This document shows, piece by piece, positions 1 through 8,215 of a DNA stretch of 64,000 bases. The stretch's first letter is position 1; each line of letters opens with the position of its first letter. The stretch spans positions 248,001 through 312,000 of the forward strand of contig NZ_FXTS01000004.1 in the NCBI RefSeq assembly GCF_900182785.1. The letters are read 5' to 3'. Under the pieces are notes generated by a model. It saw only the letters and a program-made list of their open reading frames with translations, made no database searches and was not told the origin of the DNA. Source of the DNA: Oceanospirillum linum. Its GTDB lineage: Bacteria; Pseudomonadota; Gammaproteobacteria; Pseudomonadales; Halomonadaceae. A program made the translations under genes and the position numbers.

Positions 1-593
1 CTGTAAACAAATTCCCTCCTAATGAATTAACTCCCCCAGAGCATGAGCATATCAAACTCATATCAGGGATACTAAAGAAGCCAGCCCTTCAGAATAATGG
101 AATTATCTTTGAACATCTTAGATATGATTCCAAAGAACTTGCAGACTACCGCAAACAATTTTGTCGTGATAAGAAAATAAAAGTTACAACCAAGGTTAAT
201 ATTGACGATTTAGGTTTCGCATACGTCTACCTTTTCGAATACGAACGCTACCTGAAGGTTCCATGCGTAGATTTTCAGTATGCATCGGGCCTATCTTATG
301 AAAAGCATAAGGTTCATATCACCTACATAAGGAAGTACAACAAGATACATGGCAAAAGCGGACTGGATCAAGCACGTGCTAAACAGCACATTGCTGAGAT
401 CCTTGAAGATATCGATGCTTCGGCTAAGGAAAGCAGCTCTAAACAGAAGAAAGTTGGTGGAATGAAAAAAGCAGCCCGTGTAAAAGGAGTCGATAGCGTA
501 TCTGTTCAAACTCGTCGTGAAAAAGATTCAAATCCGGTCAAACAGCCATCATCTTTGGCCGATCTTGAAATGATATGGCAAGAGGATACGTAA
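1..593 (+). CDS. tnsB: Transposase TnsB, C-terminal part (5' truncated by window)
   Basis: This open frame enters from the window edge and ends with TAA at 591-593, immediately before the tnsC ATG. About 197 codons are visible. They read as the Mu/TnsB C-terminal region: the end of the catalytic part, a beta-barrel-like stretch (FAYVYLFEYERYLKVP), then a basic linker rich in Lys and Arg and a short acidic tail ending MIWQEDT. In Tn7-like elements the TnsB tail contacts TnsC. The DDE catalytic residues lie outside the window, so identity rests on this tail and on the tnsC that follows directly. Role: end binding and 3' strand transfer. Confidence 0.85.
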   Translation, partial: VNKFPPNELTPPEHEHIKLISGILKKPALQNNGIIFEHLRYDSKELADYRKQFCRDKKIKVTTKVNIDDLGFAYVYLFEYERYLKVPCVDFQYASGLSYEKHKVHITYIRKYNKIHGKSGLDQARAKQHIAEILEDIDASAKESSSKQKKVGGMKKAARVKGVDSVSVQTRREKDSNPVKQPSSLADLEMIWQEDT

Positions 594-1598
594 ATGCCAA
601 AACTCACAGATGCTCAGAAAGCCAACATACGGCAATTTAAAGATTCATTTTGCCTTTACTACAGTATCAAAAAACTATTAAGCGACCTCGAAACGGTTTT
701 TGAAAGCAGTGAGATAGGCGGTGAACCGCTGTCTATGCTCATCACTGGAGATACGGGCTCGGGAAAGTCCTCGACAATAAATCATTTCATTAAGAGTAAA
801 ATATCTCCTCAAACCGGTAGAGCTCCGATTCTATCTACACGAGTGCCTAGCAGAGCAACTGCTGAAGAAACAACAAAGCAAATGCTAATTGATCTGGGTG
901 TTTTTGGAAGCTCTGTTTCCAGCAGGAAATCATCAGACCAAAATCTTACTAATCGCCTAATTTCTGCAGTTAAGGATTCGGGGATTAAGCTCATCATAAT
1001 CAATGAGTTTCAGGAGCTCGTTGAGTTTAAAAAACCTAAAGATCAACAAGTAATCTCCAACCGGCTAAAGGTTATTAGTGAAAGTACTGAGGTCCCTTTG
1101 ATTTTTGTGGGTATGCCCTGGTCTGATGAAATCAGACAAGATCCACAATGGTCTTCACGTCTTGCTACGCGATCTCATAATATCGAGTATTTTTCCATCA
1201 TAAAAAAACCAAGGCAATTTCGTGACTTTATGAAGGCATTAAAAAGTCACATACCTATCCAGCGATCAGATGATATGGATAACATGGAGGAAGACCTGAG
1301 AATCTTTGCAGCAACTTGCGGAGAGCAGAGACAAATCAAAGCTCTTATGACAGAAGTATATCGACTATGCCTAATTCAAGAGCAACCAATCAGCCTTAAA
1401 ATATATGACGAAGCATTCAGAAATCTCTATCCGACTGCTAACGACCAGCCATTCAAGGGCAAATTAGAGCAGGTAAACTTTAGAGAAATCGAGATGAGCT
1501 CTCGATATATACGCGGCGACTCGATGTACCCCGCGCATATCGAGCCAGCAAAACTATCTGAGTTCTATTCTTTGAGCGAACTACTGAGTAAATCTTAA
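594..1598 (+). CDS. tnsC: AAA+ transposition regulator TnsC (TniB-type)
   Basis: A 334-residue AAA+ ATPase with Walker A TGDTGSGKSST near residues 52-62 and a Walker B-like IKLIIINEFQEL near 131-142. The N-terminus and length match the short TnsC/TniB proteins of I-F3 elements rather than the longer classical Tn7 TnsC. The ATG follows the tnsB stop with no gap, and a GAGG sits at the end of tnsB, so the two are translationally coupled. Known role: it assembles on DNA next to TniQ-Cascade and recruits and activates TnsA/TnsB. The Walker B segment has Asn-Glu-Phe-Gln rather than a plain Asp-Glu pair, as is common in TniB-like proteins. It converges on the helicase gene downstream. Confidence 0.9.
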   Translation: MPKLTDAQKANIRQFKDSFCLYYSIKKLLSDLETVFESSEIGGEPLSMLITGDTGSGKSSTINHFIKSKISPQTGRAPILSTRVPSRATAEETTKQMLIDLGVFGSSVSSRKSSDQNLTNRLISAVKDSGIKLIIINEFQELVEFKKPKDQQVISNRLKVISESTEVPLIFVGMPWSDEIRQDPQWSSRLATRSHNIEYFSIIKKPRQFRDFMKALKSHIPIQRSDDMDNMEEDLRIFAATCGEQRQIKALMTEVYRLCLIQEQPISLKIYDEAFRNLYPTANDQPFKGKLEQVNFREIEMSSRYIRGDSMYPAHIEPAKLSEFYSLSELLSKS

Positions 1599-1690
1599 GC
1601 TAGACGAAAAGGCTTCTCTGATTTACCGATGGAATTTAAGAGTAGTTTGTCTTTTACCTTAAATAAAGCATGGTTATCTGCCTGCAATAA

Positions 1691-3067
1691 TTACGAAAAC
1701 GCTAAATAACTCGCCAACAGCCTTTCCCTGAATGATTTAAGGTTCACTTCAAACGATACCGATTTACTGTTTTCTTGCTCATAAAGGCCTAAGCCAGCAA
1801 GCTCAGAAGCCGATATCCCTTGGTCTGCATTAGTGTAAGTGGAGGCACCGCAGTACCCCGCAGGCTCCGAACACACCTCTATAGCAGCTCCACGTACTTG
1901 TTCTGAACCCTCGTACACATAGCACCCCGGCACATCTTCATTTAAGCGCTCTGCGTACTCGACCAAGCTTGGTTCGGCGAGCATATAGAGATAAGCCTGA
2001 TTCTCTTGGTCCGGCGTTGTGCGTATAACCCTACCAGTGATCTGTCGGAAATAGAGCTCTGTGGTTACATCTGTGAGATGACAGCAAACCTGCAAGCGCG
2101 GAATATCAGTACCTTCAGCGATCATCGCAATACTGATAATCCACTCTGCATCACCGTTTTTGAAGTCATCAATCAGATCTGCAGAATCGTCCTGATAGCA
2201 GGAAACGACCGTCGCTTTTTTGCCAAATACTGACGCAAGTAGCTCTTGAATTTGAAGCGCATGCTCATAGGAAGAGGCCACAATAAGCCCACCAGCACGG
2301 GGAGATGTTTGACGGAGCTCAGAGAGCTTTGAAACGCCCTTACCTAATAAATACTCAATGATTTCAGGATGCTTAATAAGGTCCCGATATCCAAGTTCAC
2401 CGCTCTCAAGTAATGCGGCTATATCCTGATATGCAGTGAACTCCTGCTGACGTTTAACAGTGATATCTTCAATATCAATTGCTGTGACCTGCGGCATTCT
2501 GCACACACCATCTCTGATCGCTTCGGCCAAACCATAGGAGAAGTCACAGAGGATGTTTCCTTCTGGATCGGCATAACGGGCAAAAGGAAGGGGTAGTGTA
2601 TCAGTCCGCCATGGTGTTCCCGTAAGCGATAACGTGTAAGTTGCCAGTTCCTGAATACTGCTGAGAAGGTGCAGCCCCCAGCTGTTAAACTCCGATACAC
2701 CATCTCCAGCACAATGATGAATTTCATCAAATACCACCAGCACACGGCTATTGCGAAGGTCGCTGATAAGTTGGTTGGCATTAATCAGGGAGTGGTAGGT
2801 TTTTGATACTCCAATTGCCCCCAGGCGCCCATGAAATGGTCGCTCCAGAACCGACCGAAAGGTTTTTTCTATGCTTGAAGCAACAACACGGGATGGCGAA
2901 AAGCAAACGACATAATCAACCTGATCGTTGGTAATAAGCTGCTTAGCGACCTGGGCTGCCAGCATAGTTTTACCTGCCCCTGGTGACGCCAAAACCAGAA
3001 AATGAGACTGATTTTTGTAGGCTATTACAGCCTGCTCCAGGCAGTCTTGCTGCCAGCGTCTCAACAT
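1691..3067 (-). CDS. SF2 DEAH-like helicase, cargo gene of unknown function
   Basis: A 458-residue superfamily 2 helicase/translocase. Visible motifs are Walker A SPGAGKT (about 28-34), DEIH (about 113-116), motif III-like LTGTPWR (about 147-153), and C-terminal motifs EGTDIP and QITGRVIRTT. It has two RecA-like lobes and a short C-terminal extension without a recognisable nuclease. The start overlaps the end of the upstream gene by 7 bases, so it is the second gene of a two-gene operon. Family knowledge: such helicases occur in restriction and phage-defence modules. The specific function is unknown to me. Its place in CAST cargo beside a type I R-M locus suggests defence, but that is inference. 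Confidence 0.75.
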   Translation of the reverse strand: MLRRWQQDCLEQAVIAYKNQSHFLVLASPGAGKTMLAAQVAKQLITNDQVDYVVCFSPSRVVASSIEKTFRSVLERPFHGRLGAIGVSKTYHSLINANQLISDLRNSRVLVVFDEIHHCAGDGVSEFNSWGLHLLSSIQELATYTLSLTGTPWRTDTLPLPFARYADPEGNILCDFSYGLAEAIRDGVCRMPQVTAIDIEDITVKRQQEFTAYQDIAALLESGELGYRDLIKHPEIIEYLLGKGVSKLSELRQTSPRAGGLIVASSYEHALQIQELLASVFGKKATVVSCYQDDSADLIDDFKNGDAEWIISIAMIAEGTDIPRLQVCCHLTDVTTELYFRQITGRVIRTTPDQENQAYLYMLAEPSLVEYAERLNEDVPGCYVYEGSEQVRGAAIEVCSEPAGYCGASTYTNADQGISASELAGLGLYEQENSKSVSFEVNLKSFRERLLASYLAFS

Positions 3068-3591
3068 GCTGATGCTCTCTCCACAGAGGTCGCATCAATA
3101 ATTTTCTGAATCGCATTCAGCCTGCCATAAAGCAGAGCGGCTGAGTCTCTTGATTCATTCAGCAAGTCTGCAATAACTTTTTGCGCCTCAGGAAACTTTG
3201 CTAGGTAATCCTGAAATGCCTCGACCTCACCCATTTTGAGCTTCAACTCTGCAGACAGTTTATCTTTCTCCTGTCGTAGTGAAGATGCACAAATGGCTGA
3301 TTCGGGTTTATAGCCATGTTCGTTCCGATTTTTGACCGGGCTAGCAAGCATCTCCACCAGTGCATCGCTAAAAACATATCTTGTGGAGTTTCTCTCACCT
3401 TCCGAGTACAGCAGATTTTTCTTCTTGAGCTGATGAATATGCCGTCCGACAAAGCGCGTAGCCTCAGCTTCCTGAAGCTGATTAACCTCCATTACCAGTT
3501 GGATCAGTTCTTTTCGGCCTATGCTCGCAGCATCGACTTTGCGAAGAATGTTCGCAAAAACGAAATTGATATTGGTTTTTCTCGCGCTCAT
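3061..3591 (-). CDS. Winged-helix-like protein with C-terminal coiled coil, partner of the helicase
   Basis: The open frame extends to 3645, but the upstream part runs through a palindromic operator. The ATG at 3591 (protein begins MSARKTNINF) is the likelier start and gives about 176 residues. The N-terminal part (SIGRKELIQLV, then HIHQLKKKNLLYSEG and STRYVFSD) has the pattern of a winged helix-turn-helix followed by a beta wing. The C-terminal part (about 95-165) is helical and rich in Glu, Lys and Leu, consistent with a coiled coil. I do not recognise a named family. It overlaps the helicase start and is transcribed divergently from the XRE gene, so it may be the sensing or regulatory half of this module. 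Confidence 0.6.
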   Translation of the reverse strand: MSARKTNINFVFANILRKVDAASIGRKELIQLVMEVNQLQEAEATRFVGRHIHQLKKKNLLYSEGERNSTRYVFSDALVEMLASPVKNRNEHGYKPESAICASSLRQEKDKLSAELKLKMGEVEAFQDYLAKFPEAQKVIADLLNESRDSAALLYGRLNAIQKIIDATSVERASAC

Positions 3592-3613
3592 TTCAAATCT
3601 CGAAACCATAAAA

Positions 3614-3662
3614 CTTAGGATTGCTAAGTATACAGAAATCAGCAAAACTTAGACAATCTAAG
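3614..3662. promoter_or_regulatory. Pair of perfect palindromes between the wHTH/helicase operon and XRE gene
   Basis: Two 15-bp sites share the form CTTAG-N5-CTAAG: cttaggattgctaag (3614-3628) and cttagacaatctaag (3648-3662). Their centres are 34 bp apart, about three helical turns. They lie between divergent genes, one encoding an XRE-type protein, which is the classic layout of autoregulatory operators. Binding is inferred. Confidence 0.65.
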
Positions 3663-3690
3663 CAACCTAGGCTTCCAAGATGATGTTCAA

Positions 3691-3999
3691 TTGTTATCCG
3701 ACAACCCAATCCCAATACGACTCAAGCAAGCTCGCACAAGAGCAGGCATCTCCCAGAAAGCACTTGGGATAAAGATTGGTATGGATGAAAGTTCTGCCAG
3801 TGGCCGAATGAACCACTATGAAAAGGGTCGCCACGTTCCGGATGTGGCAACACTGAGGAAAATTGCGGCTGAGCTAAACGTACCGCTGAATTTCTTCTTC
3901 TGTGAAGATGAGCTCAGTGCGGAGCTAGCCTGCCTGATAGCCAAGCTGGATGAAAAGAAAAAGCAGGAACTGATTGAGCTCCTCAGCCATCGGGACTAA
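3691..3999 (+). CDS. XRE-family transcriptional regulator
   Basis: A 102-residue protein with an N-terminal helix-turn-helix of the Cro/CI (XRE) type: IRLKQARTRAGISQKALG, then the recognition helix region and PDVATLRKIAAELNVPLNFFF (about 8-70). A short acidic/basic helical tail follows. The only usable in-frame start is TTG at 3691; the nearby ATGs at 3680 and 3683 are out of frame. Two palindromes just upstream are likely operators. Published I-F3 elements often carry an XRE regulator that controls element genes or the private guide. Whether this one does, or only governs the adjacent helicase module, cannot be told from the sequence, because the same palindrome was not found near the guide unit. 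Confidence 0.8.
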   Translation: MLSDNPIPIRLKQARTRAGISQKALGIKIGMDESSASGRMNHYEKGRHVPDVATLRKIAAELNVPLNFFFCEDELSAELACLIAKLDEKKKQELIELLSHRD

Positions 4000-4035
4000 G
4001 CCATGAACGCACCAGCGATTCACCCATCTCAATTT

Positions 4036-4809
4036 TCATATAGCTTCCTTGTCGATATAACCAGTCAGATAAGCAAAAGCCATCCCATCCAGCCGTTCTT
4101 TCGTTTTTTCCCACTGCGGCATCACTTGCTTCATCAGCCGGTAAAAGCGCTCGCTGTGATTATGTTCAGCGATATGACAGAGCTCATGCAGGATCACGTA
4201 ATCGATGCACTCGCGGGGGGCTTTAACTAGGTGAGGGTTCAAAGTGATACGCCCATTAGGCGAGCAACTGCCCCACCGGGTTTTCATCGTCAGGATACGG
4301 ATTGGCGGTTTACCACTAACCCATAACGTCTGCTCCAATAGGTCATTCATGCGCTTAGCGAAGAGCTCTCTTGCACGTGCCTTGTACCAGTCGTTCAGAA
4401 GCTGTTGCACCTTCTGCGGGCTTTTCTGGCGAACGGTTACTTCCAGCTTGCCCCGCAGCAGTTTCACGCCCTGAGGCTGTTCTGATGTCTCTATGACCTT
4501 AAGCAGATACTGCTTCCCCAGGTAATAATGACTTTCACCACTGATGTACTGACGCGGGGTGATATGTTCCAACTGCAGGCGAAAATCCCGCAGCTGCTCA
4601 TAAATCCAGCGGGCGCGCTTTTTTACAGCCTGCAGTACCGAAGCATCTTCAGCCGACTCCGGTGCCGCCACAACCACCCGGCAATCCGGATGAACTTTTA
4701 TCTGAACCTTACCGGTGGCTTTCGGGCGTTTCTCCCGCAAAAAGGAGATACGCTCATCGCCATAGTAAAAGCTCAGTGACCGGCCTTCCGGATAGATAGG
4801 AACACTCAT
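4036..4809 (-). CDS. YgjP-like (DUF45/M48-type) metallopeptidase of the type I R-M locus
   Basis: A 257-residue protein with the zinc motif HELCHIAEHNHSERFY near residues 210-225 (HExxH plus a downstream His) and the family signature TRWGSCSPNGRITLNPHL just before it. This is the YgjP/DUF45 family, commonly the last gene after hsdR in type I restriction loci. Its biochemical role is poorly known. It lies 29 bp downstream of the hsdR reading frame, on the same strand, and is probably the last gene of the hsd operon. It converges with the XRE gene. Confidence 0.85.
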   Translation of the reverse strand: MSVPIYPEGRSLSFYYGDERISFLREKRPKATGKVQIKVHPDCRVVVAAPESAEDASVLQAVKKRARWIYEQLRDFRLQLEHITPRQYISGESHYYLGKQYLLKVIETSEQPQGVKLLRGKLEVTVRQKSPQKVQQLLNDWYKARARELFAKRMNDLLEQTLWVSGKPPIRILTMKTRWGSCSPNGRITLNPHLVKAPRECIDYVILHELCHIAEHNHSERFYRLMKQVMPQWEKTKERLDGMAFAYLTGYIDKEAI

Positions 4810-4838
4810 TCTATTTCTGGTTACCGCAACTGAATGGA

Positions 4839-7800
4839 TTAACTGCCATGGTTAAGCCCAACACGGGTGATCTGAACAATCATCTCAACCAGTTTTTTCG
4901 CCTGATCCATTCCGGCACCGACCGCCTTGGTTTCTTTAAACATCAATGGCAGCAGTTTTTTACGGATATCCGCCTCAATGTTGCCAGGATTAATGGAGTT
5001 TTCGGCAACGGATTGAGCCACATGGCCATCAATCTCAAACGCCAGAGCCACCCATTTATCCTGCACCTGCTGATCGGAAATGGTGAAGACTTCAGGCAGT
5101 ACCTTTTTAAAGACGCCAAAATAAGCCTGAGCGTGACGATTATCCTGGAATGCATCCGGAATATCCGGCAGCTTTCGCTGCTCTGCCTGTTCCGCAAATT
5201 CCTGAAACAGCATGTACTGCTTCAAAGGATGATCGAACAGCTGCTCCGCTTCTTCTATCGCCTGACGCAATAACTTGGAGAAAGCCTCCTGAGCATAAGG
5301 ATCATCCTGCATATCCTGTTCAATCATGCGGGTGACACGGGTTTTGATAATGTCCGTCTCGTTTCGGGTCTTTTCCTCAGTCCATTTCTCCGGCTCCTGA
5401 GACTGGCCCATTTTGCCGACTTCGTAAGCGCCTTCAGATTCCCGGATATCAACACCCACCACATGCTTATCCAGCAGCTTTTTCACCTGAGCCGCATAAG
5501 CGTCGTAATCAACCTGCTCACCGGTATCCTGCTTCACCAGACGGCGCAGATTGGACATCGCTTTAACGGTTTCTTTGTAGTGCTGACGATCTTCCGGGGT
5601 GAAGCTTTTGTCTTCAAAGAAGGTGGTTGATTGCAAAGCAACCTTCAGGCAGCTGGCAAAGTTAGTCAGCGCTTCGTAGAAGTCTTCCCGCTTTTTAAGA
5701 TGAGTGTCCACCAGTTCTCCGGGAATGCCCGCAGCGGCATCACCGCCACGCTCTTCTATTTTCGGCACCAACACCTGACGTAGCTGTTCGATATCCTGCT
5801 TGTTTTTTACACCATCAAAAATGGCCCACAGGGTTTTATACAACTGAGGCAGGCGCTTATATTCCGTGCTCATCTGGTCGTACAAGCCCTTAATATCATC
5901 AATGTCGTAGCCGCCCTAGGTGCGGGAGGCCAGATCCTGATATTTGCCAATGGTGGTATCCAGTTCAGCCAGAATGCCCCGATAGTCAATCAGATAACCA
6001 AACTCTTTTTTCGGGTGCAGCCGGTTCACACGGGCAATCGCCTGAATCAGGTTATGGCCTTTCAGGGGCTTGTCGATATACAGCACCGCATTCTTGGGTT
6101 CATCAAAACCGGTCAGCAGCTTGTCCACCACAATCAGCATGCGCAGCGGATCTTCATCATCGGCAAACCGTTCCACCATGCGGCGGGTATAGACCTTCTC
6201 ATCTTCAGAACCGACGTTTTCTTTCCACCAGCGGGTGACTTCCGGAAGGGCTGCTTCATCTATAGAGCTGTTACCCTCACGGGTATCCGGTGGGCTCATA
6301 ATAATGGTGGATTCAAAACGGCTGCTTGCCGGCAGCAGGGCCAAGGCTTCATCCAGATACTTTTTGTACTTAACCGCAGAGGCTTTGCTGTCACAGGCCA
6401 ACTGGCCGTTAAGATCATCATCCAGATTTTCAACAAAGTGCTTTACGATATCTTCTGCGATTAACTGGATGCGGTCGTTTGCCTGATAAAGCTCGCCTTT
6501 TTTGGCGTATTTTCTTTTCAGATCCGCTTTCTGCTCTTCGCTCAGGTCGGTCGTGATGCGGTTAAAGCCTGCATCGATCGCCCGCTCGTTAACATCCAGA
6601 TCAGGGATACGCTCCTCATACAGCAAAGGGGTAACGGTTTTATCTTCAACCGCCCGCTGCATGGTGTAGGCATGAATGATTTTGCCGAACTTGTTCTCGG
6701 TTTTATCGTCTTTCAGCAGAGGTGTACCGGTGAAAGCAACAAAGGCCGCATTGGGCAACGCCTGACGCATCTGGATATTGTTTTCACCATCCTGGCTGCG
6801 GTGTCCTTCATCCACCAAAACGATAATATCTGAGCTATCGTTTTTGCATTCCGGCAGTTTGGTCGCCGTATTAAACTTCTGGATCAGCGAGAAGATAATG
6901 CGCTCGTTGCCTTTACCGATCTGCGCAGCCAGACGACGGCCGGAAGTGGCCATGGCAGCGCTTTTATCTTTCTTACTGGCCAGCTCACCACCCGAGGTAA
7001 AAGTGGCGCTGAGCTGCGCTTCCAGATCCACCCGGTCGGTAATCACCACGATTCGGCACTGCTTAAGATCATCATGCAGGATCAGGGTTTTACTTAGAAA
7101 CACCATGGTCAGAGATTTACCGGAGCCTGTGGTATGCCAGATAACCCCACCTTCACGGCCACCAGTCATTTTACGCATTTTGATACGCTCAATCAGAGTC
7201 TTAATACCAAACACCTGCTGATAGCGGGCGACAATCTTGCCGATTTTTTTATCAAACAGGGTGAAGTAGCGCACCATCTCCAGCAGGCGCTGCGGGCTCA
7301 AGAGGCTCATCAGCAGTTCATCCTGCCCGGAAACCGACAGCTCACCGGCAGCGATCAAGCTTTCATACCAGTCCCGATCTACGGGCTTACGGTGACCAAA
7401 CAGATTATCCAGCTTAGCGGATGTCAGCTTGGTGTTTTTAATCACCAGCTTATCCGTATCGGTCAGCTCTTCTTCACGCCAGGCTGCCCAGAATTTATCC
7501 GGCGTACCACAGGTGCCATAACGGCCTTTAAAGCCGTTAATTGACAGTAACAACTGGCTGTAGGCAAACAGATGCGGGATCTCATCCGGGCGCTGGTTGC
7601 GCAGACATTGGGATATACCCTCTGCAACCGTTGGGCCCTTGTTACCATCCGGACGCTTGGCTTCAATCACCACCAGCGGAATACCATTCACAAAACAGAC
7701 GATATCCGGGCGACGCTTATCCTGATGGGAGGAACCCACACCACCGGAGCGACTAACGGTAAACTCTTCAGTAAAGGTGAAGCTGTTATTCGCGATATTT

Positions 7801-8204
7801 TGCCAGTCGATCAAAGCGATGGTCGGACTGACCTTTTTGCCATCGACAAATTCCGTAACCGAGATACCGTACAGCAGGTGGTTGTAGATCTTCTCGTTAG
7901 CACTGAGCAAGCCTTCATTCAGCGCCGGACTGCAGATCTCAGCAATCAGGTTATCGATGGATTTCTGGGATAAAGGATACTGCTGACCGGCGTAGGTAAA
8001 ACGGCGCTTTTGCAGCTCTGCTTGCAGGACATCCCGCAGAACTACCTGATCGAATTTACCATCACGGGCTGCCAACGCCTGATCCGGTGGCAAAAAAGAC
8101 CAGCCAAGGTTGGTGAGTAACGCTAAAGCAGGCAGTTTAGCGCTGTATTCTTCCTGAAATTTCGGGGCTGCAAGAACTACCATAGCTGGCACCTGTGTAT
8201 CCAT
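4839..8204 (-). pseudogene. hsdR: Type I restriction endonuclease subunit R (HsdR) interrupted by an in-frame amber codon
   Basis: The first 762 codons (8204 to 5919) hold the N-terminal nuclease region (PDIVCFVNGIPLVVIEAKRP, a PD-(D/E)xK-type motif) and the SF2 motor: Walker A HTTGSGKS, DEGH, LTGTPL, AIARVNR. A TAG follows at 5918-5916. Reading continues in the same frame (GGYDIDDIKGLYDQM...) for about 358 more codons that form the HsdR C-terminal helical domain. Without the stop the protein would be about 1121 residues, normal for HsdR. So this is a point nonsense change (for example CAG to TAG), not a frameshift. The first part keeps both catalytic domains but lacks the region that docks to HsdM/HsdS, so restriction is probably lost unless the amber is suppressed. 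Confidence 0.85.
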
Positions 8205-8215
8205 ATAGGCTTATA

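Noticed and set aside
3592..3645. Upstream extension of the winged-helix protein
   Set aside because: It would translate through a palindromic operator; ATG 3591 gives a cleaner N-terminus.
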